DNA from: Burhinus oedicnemus
Taxonomy: Eukaryota; Chordata; Aves; Charadriiformes; Burhinidae
DNA length: 64,000 nucleotides
Direction: 5' to 3'
Assembly (NCBI GenBank): GCA_008921705.1
Contig: VFFE01007869.1
Location: 5,619,276-5,683,275 of the forward strand
Part shown: positions 25,441-36,800 of the stretch, in pieces
How positions within the stretch are numbered: the first letter of the stretch is position 1
Layout: every line of letters begins with the position of its first letter
Position numbers and translations under genes: made by a program
Notes under the pieces: model-generated
What the model saw: only the letters and a program-made list of their open reading frames with translations
The model's database searches: none
Told to the model about the DNA's origin: nothing

Positions 25441-26139
25441 TCTGCTTTGGAATCTGACAGCTAGTTTTAATACTCCTCGGAACTGCAGAGTTTTGTTACT
25501 TAAACTTTGCATAACAGAATCTTACATTTAGTGCTCATTTCTTTAACGTATTATTTAAATCTTCCCGAACTTATCTCAGGACGGCAAGACCCGCATGCCA
25601 AAGCAGGCGCAATGAAATGCGGACACAGTAGCGCTTTGTGAAGAGCTTGCCGTGACCCGCTGAGCGACACTACCCTGCTGCGGATTTGCACGGCCGGCAA
25701 GGGCCACAAAGCGGGGTGAAAAGCGCAATTCTTACCTGGGGGCCCTGGTGCGCGGGGCGCGTGGCAGCCTGCTGCAGCGCTCTGGCAGCGCGGCCACCGC
25801 CTCCTCCGGCAGCGCGCGGGGCTAATTACGACATGCTTTTCTTGCAACAGCAGGATGGCGGCCTAGCGAGGGGGGAAACGGTGAAAGGCCAGAAGAGTTA
25901 CCCTCTCCAAACCCTATAGGTCTAAGGATGTGAAATAAGCTGTTAGCAGTGGCATACAGCAGTAACCATGGCGACGGGCTGTGGTTTGCATATATATTTT
26001 CTTAAAGAAGCAAAAATTACTTTCAGCTAATAAAAAAAGAGGTGCGAGAGGAAGTGCTTTTGCATTGCGGCCACATCTCGAGTTGCAGCGTGGCGCGCTG
26101 CCGGGGAAGCTCACGTCTCCGCCACAAACGGGCAGTTTG
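25441..26139. other. Mixed stretch with a CpG patch and a YY1-like motif
   Basis: A CpG-rich block lies at about 25,640-25,870. It ends with ATGGCGGC near 25,855, a core match to YY1 binding sites. An AT-rich interval follows. No gene is recognised. Confidence 0.35.
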
Positions 26140-27560
26140 GAATGCACCGGTTGAAGACGTCTCGGCTGCGCCCCGTTAATCTGCCCCTTGGCATCTGGCG
26201 GGGGGACGGGCTGGGGCCGCCCGGCCAGGCCGTCGCCCACGGTCCCTGGAAAGGGGGCGATGGTTGGGGCGGTGCCCCCGGGGCTCCCTTCCTGCTGTGA
26301 GCCGCAGATAACGGCTGCCCAGCCGGCGCTGCCGCTGCTGCCGCCGCTGCTGCCGGCACACCATGGCCAGCCTCACCAACCAGAGACATTTAGACCCACT
26401 TCTCTTATTTCTGCTGCGGCCGCCGCCATGTCTGGGCTTCCTGCGCGAGAGACATCCCTTCCACCCCAAGCCCTGCGGAGCGAGAGCTTGCTGCGCGCCG
26501 CAGACCCTGCTAGAAACGTGCCTTGCTCGACCCAGGGAGGGAAACGCTATGTCCCCCAGCGTCACCGGTCACTGCCAACCCCCATAAAACCACAGAGCGG
26601 GGCCCGGCCCGGGGCAGCGCCTTGGCAGGAGCCGGTGGCCCGTGGTGGGTGCGTGGGTGGCAGCCGGGGAGCAGCAGCGCGGGCAGGGCTGCGGCGGAAA
26701 CCCTGTCTGGCTTCCTCGCTGCTTGCCTGAGCCGCTTTCCGCAGCCGGTGCAAGAGGGCTGCGCTCTCGCAGGGGTTGGAGCACAGGACCTCAGCCTGCA
26801 AAGCGGCCCCGTTCTCCGGAGCTGTGTCCCTCAGCTGCCCCCGCGGGACAATCAGCCTGGCAAGCGCTGCGAAGGGACGCTGCGGTCGACGCCAGCAGTA
26901 ATTACGGACTGGATTTCATGTTATGTCTCTCCACTGGTGTCAAGGCTCGAAGGCTCGCCGTCTCACCCTGCAGGATGCTGCACGAGTTGGCAGAACGGGT
27001 CCACGAGAGTCACCCAGCCCGGCCCGTGGCACGTGCCAGCCAAGCCAGAGCCGGCAGAGCAGTGCCCAGCCCCGGCCGGCCCTGCTGCTCGGCCCCAGCG
27101 CCGGCAGCGAAGGCGGCTGCGCCAGGGCCCGGGCAAGGCGATGTCGGTATCTGAGGTCGCTGCAAGAGCCGTACTTTAACCAAACGGAGCTTCTCCCGAC
27201 CTGGTCATTCCCATCGGCATCGCTGAAGCCCGAGGTGGGGTGGGAAGGCCAAAGCCGGCAGGGAGAGGCAGGACGGGTGCCAGGACCCCGGTGGGGGCAG
27301 CGGGACAGCCCCGCGCACGGGGGAAAGGAGAAGTTGCACCAGCGCCAGGGCTCCCGTCTGCAACCGCTGCCAAACTTCTGCGCGGCGGGCGGGCCGGAGG
27401 GGGAGCGTCCATGGGAGCATCCGTGGGGAAGGCTTCTTGCTGCAGGAGCAGCGCTGCCCCTCACGCCTCTCCCTCGGCGACGGCCCCCAAGGTCCCCCTG
27501 TCTGAAGGGTCCTGAGCTCTTGCTGCTGGCGTGGCTCTTTGAAGGAGCGGAGTGTCGCAG
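26140..27560. promoter_or_regulatory. Largest CpG island of the window
   Basis: About 1.4 kb of CpG-rich sequence contains GCTGCCGCTGCTGCC-type triplet runs near 26,320-26,355 and a second YY1-like core (GCCGCCATGT) near 26,424. Long frames are open on both strands: 249 codons plus at 26,923-27,672 and 226 minus at 26,940-27,620. Size and CpG content make it the best promoter candidate in the window, but the direction of any transcript is unclear. Confidence 0.45.
26363..26587 (+). CDS. Possible small ORF in the CpG island, not recognised
   Basis: An ATG in a strong Kozak context (ACACCATGG) opens 74 codons starting MASLTNQRHL. The early segment is leucine-rich (residues 11-18), which hints at a hydrophobic stretch. 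An overlapping frame from the ATG at 26,428 is open for 100 codons and also follows GCCGCCGCC. Neither resembles a family I know, and both could be chance products of GC-rich DNA or 5' leader sequence. Confidence 0.15.
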   Translation: MASLTNQRHLDPLLLFLLRPPPCLGFLRERHPFHPKPCGARACCAPQTLLETCLARPREGNAMSPSVTGHCQPP

Positions 27561-30500
27561 CCAGCATCTCCCAAGGATCTGTTGCCGGGAAGGAACAGAA
27601 ATAGGTAGAGAGCTTAGCACAATATATTTACTGCACTATGCTTACATTTGTTTTGCAGGCGGAGGGAATTAACTACTAATTCCTGCAGGATGACACACCA
27701 AAAGCTGTTTTTTAGGGAGCAGGATGCTCCACGTTTGATACTTGGAGCCTTGTATAACACCATATTTCACATTTATACCTGGAAATTAGGAGGTGATTTA
27801 CAGCCCAGGCTTTTTCCATGTTAAAAGCCCAAACAATAGCTATTAATGAGATACACCTTCACAAGGACAACCCCAGGAAATGTTTTTTAATGACTCACAC
27901 AGAGCAGTTTGCGGGCAGCTGTGGTTCGATGGTGTATTTCAGGAGCGACGTCCCCGGGTGCCACACCGAGCTGCTGTCACTCTCCTCCCGCCGGGCGGCA
28001 GAGCCGGACACAGACCCCCACCCGTAAAGACAGGCTCTTCTGCTGCTGGAAAGCGATTTAACTGGGTTGGCAGAAGCCCTGGTGTGGGCGCTGTTAAACT
28101 GGGTTGGGGTTGTTTCAGCTGAGGCGCACGGCTGAACGAGATCCGACACTGCCACCCCGACCGTCCCCGGGCAAGTCCTTAACCCGGAGCAGCTGCCGTG
28201 GGGAGCACGCTTCATCTTTAAGTGTTAATTGCTCTTTAATATAGAGTGCATTAAAATGTATTAGCTGTTGAAGGGAATTCATACTACAGACATCCACTAA
28301 GCAGTGAATTTTTAAAGGATGTATTTACACAGCTACTGCTTGTTTTGGGGGGGATGAAGCCCAAGCCCACAAACGCCACGTGTGTTCCTAGGTTTTATGA
28401 TGAAAAAGATTAAGGGAATTTACTCCGCATAGGTTATAGTTTATTTTTGAAACCTACTGGCGTAGCACGTGCAAACCCTGGGCGTGCCGCAGGAGGAGGG
28501 CTGGCAGGAGGCGGCAGGGAGAGGCGGCGCTGCCGAGGAGGAGGGGGACAAACGCCGTCCGTCCCGCACAGGGTAGCGCCGGGGAGATTTTGCGGCCAGC
28601 ACTGGAAGGCAGCGTGTGCCACCTCAGTACGTGTATTCACCAGCAAAGTGCTTCTCATAGGCACTATTGCCCGGTAACTGCTCTTGGGCCGCCAGACACA
28701 GGCAAGCGATCGAGAGGGTTGAAAACGGCCTGGTGCACCTGAATGATTTTACGCAATTTTTCAACGATGTAAGGCTTTTTAATCCAAGAGCTATCCTGTT
28801 TAAAATCTTGTTTTTCTTCTCTCTTCAGAAGTATCCCAGTTACCCCAAAGCCACCAGGACCACGAAGCGCAGGAGCACAGTGGGTGTTCCTGCACGCCCT
28901 GCGAGGCACAGGGCAAACTTTATTTTTGTCGGTTCCAAGGATAAAATCTTTCCCTGCTGGGGTTTGCATCGTTAGTTTAATCAAGTGATGTAACTAACTT
29001 AGTAAACAGAGCAGGAAAAATGGAGTTATCTTCTCCAGCAAAATGTACTTCTCTCCTTTCGGTAACCGGCAATCTTTCCCAAACGGGGAGTTCAAACGTA
29101 AAGCCAGATCCAGGACATTGCAAAGGTCCGAATCTTGAGGCTTGATTTCACTGCTAATAAATAACAAAATACGCAGAAATTGCAGACCATAAATGATAAG
29201 CTGATCTGATTTTACGGCACTCTTCTAAGAAACACTTGTTCCTAGTGCAGAACTTGGTGCATTTTTGCAAGGATGTGGGTACCCTGCGTGAGGGTATCCG
29301 CCTCTCCCGCCCAGAAGCCTTTTTCCAGGCAAAGCACAGGCACGCCGGTCGTTTCTCCAGGCTTTTCAGGGGTTCGGCAGCCCGCTCAGAGTAAAACCTC
29401 CGATGAGGGTGAAAGGTACCCAGAAACTTCAACCACAGAGATACAACAGATAAATTTTCCACGCGTGCCAGAGGCCAACGCACCCTCGAGGTCTCCGTCA
29501 GAACGGCGGCATCCCCGGAGAGGGGACCTGCTCTGGTCTGAAAATCGCGCTTCACCCCCGAGGGCCATAAACTGACCCGCCATTAGCAGGTTGAACACGT
29601 ATTACGATTTTTGGGGGGTTCTGGTATTGTCTGTTGTTATATACCATTATTGTATTTTTAATTTTATTTGGGATGCCTCTTCAGAAGAGACTCTGGGTGT
29701 CGGAAAGGTGGGCAGACATGACCTGAGGGTTCGCTGAGAAGCTGGCGGACCGGCAGGTCTGGGGTCACAGCCCGAAACGCACGCCTGGCCCAGGCAGGGC
29801 AGCTCTGCCGAGCCCCTCGCTGCGGGCAGCGGGCGCAGGGCAGCTGGGATGCTGGGATGCTCCTCGGCCGCCCGGAGAGCCAGGCCCAGCGGCAGCACCC
29901 ACTGCTGCCGGTGGAGGCCAAGACTCCAAAAAACACCCGTTCGACAGCTGCTGTGGTGTCTGCTGGCAAAAGCAGGGTGTACGGCTGCCTGCAGCTTGTA
30001 AACAGCCCTACATTACTTCATTTTTTGAGTCTATAATACGATTTCATAATTATGCAAATTATAGTGGCTGCAGAGTAGATGAAAAATTCATATAACAAAC
30101 TGTTCTTCCAAACCCAAATATCCCCCATAATGCTGAAAGGCTCCGAGTTTATAGTCAGTATTCTTTTTAACAGAGAATTTCTGCTTTTGGAGGGGGAAGT
30201 GACTCTCATTAATATCTGTTCTCTGTTAAAAAAAACCCAAACAAACAAAAAGAACTGAAAACAAAACCCCAAACATTTGAACACGAAGCAGAAATGTAAG
30301 AAGCATCATCTATGAGCTTCAAGGAATTCGTGTGTTGTGAAGGATGTAACAGGCACACAGATGGTATTTCCCAGTCGGGACAGTCACTATTCAACCCAGC
30401 AGGACCTGAAAGAGAGCAGCGTAGCCAAGAAGCAACAAGAGGTAAACCGAAATGATTCTCTGGGGAAGCGCTGCTGAAGTCAGCAGGGATGCAGCCAGTG

Positions 30501-31238
30501 CCCGAGCGTCCCAGGCAGCTCTGCACAGAAGTCCCACTGACAAAGGAAAAAAGACAAGTCTTGGTAAACCCCATGGAAAATCATGAGAAATGCGGACAGG
30601 GAAGCCGCCGTTGGGCAGCAAGGCCAGGCAGGCACACCATAGCCTGGTACTGCCCCGCAGCCGCTTCGGTCCTGGGGACGCACCAAGTCCCACCAGCCAC
30701 TGCTGTCACAAACCTCGTTTATAAACCTCCCAACTGCAGTGAAAGGTCTGCAAAGTTCTTGGCTAAAAGGAGCCGGGAAGGCCCACAGACCTTTGTGCTA
30801 TATATAACCCCCTAAAAATATCAGTGCTCTCCTGTGAGGGAATTTATAAAACCGGCCGACACCTTCCCAAGCTGGCGTGACAAACAAGCGGGGCGCCCAC
30901 TGTACTTCTGCCTCAGCGCTGGCGCGCGTGGGGCTGGGCAGAAACAGAATGGACAAAGTTCCCTCTCTTTTCGGTACTGGTGTACAGCCCCACCAGCAAA
31001 CATCCCACCAAGTGGCATTTCCGTCACTGACATCATCCATAGTTAAAAGTATGAGGATTGCACAGCACAAAAATGCGTACACGCTACGTGATCCCGACCC
31101 CACGATACGCGCCGTATTTGCGCTAACGTCCCTTGAAAACAAACTTCATTCCAGTTTTGTACACGTGACTGTTTGTGAACTGTGGCAGGCTAGTTTGCAT
31201 TTTCATGTCTTCCTTTCTCGTTTCACACTGTTAGCAGA
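27561..31238. other. Non-coding stretch, no gene recognised
   Basis: Mostly AT-rich with GC patches near 28,470-28,600 and 29,700-29,900. 30,000-30,200 is AT-rich with TAATTATGCAAATTA near 30,047, another octamer-type motif. An A/C-rich run lies at 30,228-30,275. No exon or repeat is identified. Confidence 0.5.
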
Positions 31239-31385
31239 GAATCCCAGAATCCCAGAATCCCAGGTTGGGAGGGACCCCAAGCATCACCTGGTCCCACCTT
31301 GCTTGGCAAAAGCATGGGCAGACGAGGTGGCCCAGCACCCTGCCCAGCTGAATCTGAGAAGTGCCCCACGATGGGGAATGCATCT
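31239..31385 (-). mobile_element. CR1 LINE 3' fragment, minus orientation
   Basis: The element begins with three tandem GAATCCCA units, the usual CR1 3' terminal repeat seen in reverse. It continues with CAGGTTGGGAGGGACC, CTTGGCAAAAGCATGG and GTGGCCCAGCACCCTG, and ends near GATGGGGAATGC. The 3' end is intact and the rest is lost by 5' truncation. Confidence 0.85.
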
Positions 31386-33222
31386 ATGGGCTGCGGGGCT
31401 ACGACACGCTGAAACCTTTTTAAAATTAATGTTTCCATTGCCCTGGTGACCACTTGCATTTCCCAACACTCGTGTCTGTGCTTTTGATGAGATGGTAAAG
31501 CCTTAATAAACCTTTTACCAAGGGGAACAAACTTTGGAGTACACCTGGGAACCGCAAGATGCCCAAATTAGTCTATTTCTAGAAAAAGAAAATAGGATCA
31601 TGATTAAAATACTTTGTACTGTAAAAATGAGATTTCTAATATGATTTTCATACAGCAATCACTAAAAATTGAGGAGATAGTTAAATGTTTCACTTCCAAA
31701 AGACATGGGGCAGACCTGGACGTTGCTGGAAACGCGAGCGATAACCTGCATTGCCTCCAAGTTTTAGTGACGACAGGAGTTGAGGTTGCTCATCCCCCCC
31801 TGGAATTCTTTAAAGCCAGCCCCCTTTGGGGAGCACCGGTGTCTGGTTCAATTTCTGTTCTAGAGTTTTTTACCAAGCCGCTCCGGGGTGGTTGTGCCAT
31901 CCCAGTGCCGGGACCTGCCCCCGTGCAGGGTCCGGTAGGATGCTGGCACCAGTGGCTCCCGGGAGCCTTGGCTTCTCACTCCAGGGGAGTCCCAGTGCTT
32001 CCCAGTGTCTCTTTCCCTATGGCCAAACCCAGTCCTGGCACCTGGGACCCGAAATGAGGGGCAGTGCCGCTGACGGCACAGAGCTGCGGGTCATCCAGAA
32101 CGGTCCGGGGATGTCCCAGCCTGCCGAGGCCATCAGACAGGCGAGAGGAAAGACCGTCTTTAAATATGGGAAAAAATTTCTCACCCCTGTTAAGGGTGAA
32201 ATAGAGTCACCCGTGCTTTATCCGCCCAGATAAGGAGCGACCGAAGCCATCTGGAAAGCACGTGCACTGACAGCGTGCAATAGCAGGGGAAGGAGCGGAG
32301 CCCTGACACCGCGCTGCGCACAAAGGCCGTGCAATTAAATCTGGTTTTTTATCTGTGGGATAGGAATGATGGTGAATGACAACAGGGGGAAAAAAAAAAA
32401 AAGCAGCTAATATATTAAGCTGAAGCTGCATGTTCAAATGCTGATCTAGTAAAATATAAAACCAAGAAAAAAAATCTGTTTGGAGCTTCCTGAATTCTAC
32501 TATTTTCCCAGTGAAAAAGGAGAAATCCAGGCCATTTCCATCAGAACAGAACTGATCCTACAGTGCTGTTTTCTTTTTCTGTGTTGAGGGGTTTTCCGCC
32601 CTGCACATAGCAAGAGCTTCAACGCTTTCTTATTAAAGCTGACCTTTGTCTGGCCGGAGCCCTGACTCTGTGCTTTTTATTATTTTTCTGAATTTTGGTC
32701 AGATCTTCAGCTCTATTTTGAAAAATAATGATCTGAAAAGTTTTCAGAGGGAGGAGCATTTTGTTTTGTTTTAAAAGAATGAGGACGCTTTGATTAATCC
32801 GTAAAGGGTTATCTGAATCGGAGGAAATGTGGGAAACATATGGACAATCTCTTCTCTCCCTAGTTAGGAGATAAAGTACCTTCTCTCCTGATTTTCATCC
32901 CGGTGTTTGGAGATAACAACTTTGCCTTCCTGCTGTATATCACGTGGAACAGATTCAGATTGGAAACAAAGGTCTCTTCCCTGATATGGGAACCAGTAGC
33001 AGGATCCTAATATTTTTATATTAAAAACCAGTGTAATTTGTAATAATAAACTAGGGCTGCAAAAGACCCTCTTGTGCCTTCTCATGTTGTTTAGGCAACT
33101 TTCCTATTTTCCCTGAGAAATTGGGTAGCTCAAGCGCAGAGTCGTGCCGTGGGCACGTCGGCTCTGGTGCCCGTGGGCAGCAGCGGGAGCCCCTCCGTCT
33201 CCCTGAGCTCCGTCTGACACCG
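31386..33222. other. Non-coding stretch, no gene recognised
   Basis: Mixed sequence. A 147-codon plus frame at 31,614-32,057 and an overlapping one match nothing known to me. 32,350-33,120 is AT-rich. Confidence 0.5.
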
Positions 33223-33279
33223 AGTCATAGAACCATTTAGGTTGGAGAAGACCTTTAAGATCATGGAGTCCAGCTGTAA
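33223..33279 (-). mobile_element. Short CR1 LINE 3' end, minus orientation
   Basis: GAGTCATAGAACCATTTAGG is followed by GTTGGAGAAGACCTTTAAGA and TCATGGAGTCCAGC. This is the typical reversed 3' terminus of an avian CR1 copy. Only about 57 bases remain, and a GGA-rich stretch follows directly. Confidence 0.8.
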
Positions 33280-33782
33280 GGAGGAGGAGGTGGGCTCAAG
33301 GAAGTGGAACACAGAATTCCTGGATATGGAAGATGGGCAGTACTAACTGCAAAGTACACCAGGTAAAATGACTGATACTTACTTGGCTTCTGCGTTCCGC
33401 GTTTTTTTCCTTTCAGAAGTTAAATCCCAAACAATGTTGATTGCTATCAAAGGCCTTTCTGCTGTATTTTTTCTTTTCTCCTCTCCCCCCGCCCCCCCAG
33501 CATAAAATAACAGATAGTTTTAAAACGTGAGCCACCGAGTGCTTGGGAGAGCAGGCTGAGAAATCCTCCAAACGGCCGATCCTTACAGTCTGTTTGTACT
33601 CCAGACTGCTCTGTTCCCTGGACACGTGCCAGCATAAGCATGGCATTTCAGATAGGCAAGCCAGCTGTGCTGCCATGCATTTCACCCTTAATATGGGAGA
33701 ATATCTCTATTTCACCTTCTAATTAACTTGATTTGTGAATCTGGAACCAGAAATATTCTCATTTCGTATCAGGAGCAATATA
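33280..33782. other. Non-coding stretch, no gene recognised
   Basis: Mixed DNA with a C-rich tract at about 33,484-33,500. Nothing else is identified. Confidence 0.5.
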
Positions 33783-33850
33783 TGGTGCTCCATTAATGCT
33801 AAGGTGCTGGACCGGTAAGGTTACAGGTTCATGCCCCATCCTGACCTTCC
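33783..33850 (+). pseudogene. tRNA-like remnant (tRNA-Leu/Ser-type) or SINE head
   Basis: GCTAAGGTGCTGGACC resembles the D-arm to anticodon-arm segment of long-variable-arm tRNAs. Some 20 bases later ACAGGTTCATGCCCC resembles the B box and T arm. Upstream bases fit the acceptor and D-stem only loosely, and I cannot fold a full cloverleaf. It may be a decayed tRNA retro-copy or the head of an old SINE, but is unlikely to be functional. Confidence 0.3.
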
Positions 33851-36800
33851 GTTCACTGAAGCACCTTTTCTGTCCTTCGGTACACTGCTGTAAGACCTAT
33901 GGTACACTTCGTTGTCACTAACTGCTTTGCTGTTTGACGTTACTTTCAAAAATCTCATTCCATGCCATGGGAATAATGAAGATCTTCAGCCTGAGTATGC
34001 CACAGCCCTTCAAAATGCCGTTTTCCCCCTAAGATTCACAACTGCTTTCATTTCTCCTAAATCCCGAGGACTCTAATAAGTGGATCACCAGACTGAAGTG
34101 TTCATTATCTCCTGAGGAATCTGGGTTTGTCACTGCAACAGTTCTGCCAGTGCCGACCTCTCAAAGGATGGGCTTTTTGACAATGCAGTGCTTTAAGCCT
34201 CGTTCCCGTGAGACAAATGCAGATGCCCAGTATGGCAGAGCCATAGAATTTTAGCAGTGAAAAAGTTTATCTCCATCTGCTAAAGGGAAGCACGTGCTGT
34301 CGCTTCCCGACATGTTTTCTGGAGCTCTGTGCGTCCTTACATCTCCCTCCTTTCTCCGGGCAATCCTTCTGCAGGGCAATGCACCACCATGGATCTTTGC
34401 TGCGGATTTGCAGGCCAAGTGCTTTATTTAATTTTATTTTTCAATTCTACCTGCGATCATCCCACTGCCTGGCAAACCGCCAGCGTAACTCCTCTCCTTC
34501 CCTGCTTTTCACAACCTCGCCGTTCCTTCCCAGCAATATCGCATTCCTGCCCGTACCGCCTCAGCCAAATTAAATATTAACTGCTGGAAGCGTTCCTCAT
34601 TTCTCTCTCCCACTTATCTTCTGGGCGAGGCTCCCCTTAAGCTCTGAAGTTTGCCGGTATCACGGTGCCCGTGCTGCCGACGGCACGTCCCGGGCGCCGC
34701 GCAGCAGCTTTCCGGAGGAGGCTTTGGGCTCCCGGCGCAGCCAGAAACAGGCGTGCGGCACAGCGGTACCGCACCGGCGGCTGAGCCCGGCGCCGCTCCG
34801 GCCAGGCTGCCCTTCCCAAGGGCCGCTTGTGCCCACAGCTGATCCTGCTTGTGCTCACAGCTGATCGCCGGCGGGCACAGCCGGGGTTCCAAGCACTTTT
34901 TTGGTTTGCTGCCCCCTCTGTCCGTGCGGCTTCTCCCCTGCCCGACTCACGGGCCGGCCTTGGGTTTGTGGGGTCTCTACCGAGCTGTGTCATCCGACAG
35001 CGTAATTACCTTTCCCTTCCACATCCTTAGTGCTGTTAAAGGTGATTTGACTTCACCTCACCCCTTTGACATCACAGTGAAGAATCATTTATTACCGACC
35101 TCCTTTAACAGTCCTTCATCCTTTCCACAAATCCGCAGAGGACTGTCTCTCCCGTACGGCTTTACAAGGCACACGGTCAAATGGTCTACCAGTCTGTAAA
35201 GGCAGCTTCGCCGTAAACCCGCGCTGTTAAGCTTCCAGCAAGAGGCTCGTTCTCTCTTCCCTCTCTTATTTCTTCCCTCACTTCAGCAGAGGGACTAGAA
35301 CTGAATTTACTACAGAAGGAAATGATTTTTCTCCTCCAAGGTGGGATACACAACCCCCTGCAGTACGGCTTCTGGAAACGACCAAAACCGCTGCTGATGT
35401 TTTCAAAAGTCACTAATGCTTAACAAATCGAGGTACGCATCATCCAGCCAGAAGTTTCACGTGGATTCTCCCCTTGTGCTTCTTCAGTATCGGCAGCTTA
35501 TTTTGGGAGGCGTTATGTGCGCGCTGGGCTGGTTTTCCTATTAACTACAAGAGTGAAGCAGAGGGTCATTAGTGCGCTATACGTATAGGAGCTTTTCTTA
35601 TTCTCCTGATCCGTACGGATGTATTTACCCACATCTGGTGCCTCGGCCCCGTGCAGGCGGTGACTCACGGTGGTCTCCAGGGCTGCGGCACACAGAGGGG
35701 CCACCAGGCCGGTCACAGCCCAACCCAGCCGTGGGTGCCCTGCTCTGATTTTACCAACCTCCTCCTCTGGAGCAGGCTGGAGTCTCCCGATTTTATGAAA
35801 CCACAGAGCAGACCGCCTAAAGAATTCATTCGGTTACCACCACGAAGCCACGAAGCAGCCCATCTAAAGCCGTCACTTAATTAGCAGCCTCTTAAAGGAG
35901 GCCAAGTGGCCCCCACGCCCCCCTCCAGCTGTGCCAGCTGTGCAAACAGGGTGCCAGCCGCCAGCACCCGCCTCTGCGGGGGGAAGGCACTGCCGGACCC
36001 GCACCTCCTGCCATCCTCAGCACACCAGCATCTTACCCAACCGTAACTTCAGGCGCTTTTATCCCGTCTCTAAATCTGCTATTTCAGATTTTCCCTGCCC
36101 AGCCAGAAGATCCACGAGGGGCATTGCCCGTTCCCTGCGCTTGCGCCTCCCACGTTTTGCCCTACGGTCGCCGTTACCGCAGCTTCCCCGAACGTTCAGC
36201 TCTTCCCTTCAACTGCGCCTGCGAGGCAGCGTGCTGGTGGCTCGCACACATCGCCCAAAGCTGTGCCGAAGCCCCTCGGAGGGGGAAACGTGGCTACGGT
36301 ACAGAGGACACCCCGCAGGCAGCGAGAACCCTTCGAAGCCACGCGTCGCGCCAGCATCGCGTCACGGGATTTCCACCACCTACCACAGGCTGTGGCAAAC
36401 TTCAGGCACAGGCGTTTCCATTCGCCCTCCTTAACAGCACTTGAGTTCTGCCAATTTTCAAATCTTAATTCTTAACAAAACAGCCTGTGACAGTGCCCCA
36501 AAAGTAATTTAGATCAGCATAAATAAAACTATTTTCAAACCGATACCAAATCCCTAACAGTTTTAAAGTGTTTACTGGAATTGGAAATATTCAGTATTAG
36601 AAGCCAACCAGAAGTAGAGGCAACTCTGATACCTTCATCTAAGAAAGAAATACCTTCAAAAAGAAAGAAAACAACTAACTGTTGATTTTTTAAATATAGA
36701 TGTCCATTAACCTCTTTACATTTATGACCCTGTGTTGCCATACAAGACATAGCTTCCCAAGCCTCAGTATAAACAGTGCTTTTGACAGCCACCGAACAAC

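Noticed and set aside
26923..27672. Plus-strand open frame of 249 codons
   Set aside because: It overlaps a 226-codon minus frame and other plus frames in the same CpG island; low stop density explains all of them.
34241..34290. CATAGAATTTTAG block that could be an old CR1 3' end in reverse
   Set aside because: Only the first few bases fit and the rest does not follow any CR1 pattern that I can recall.
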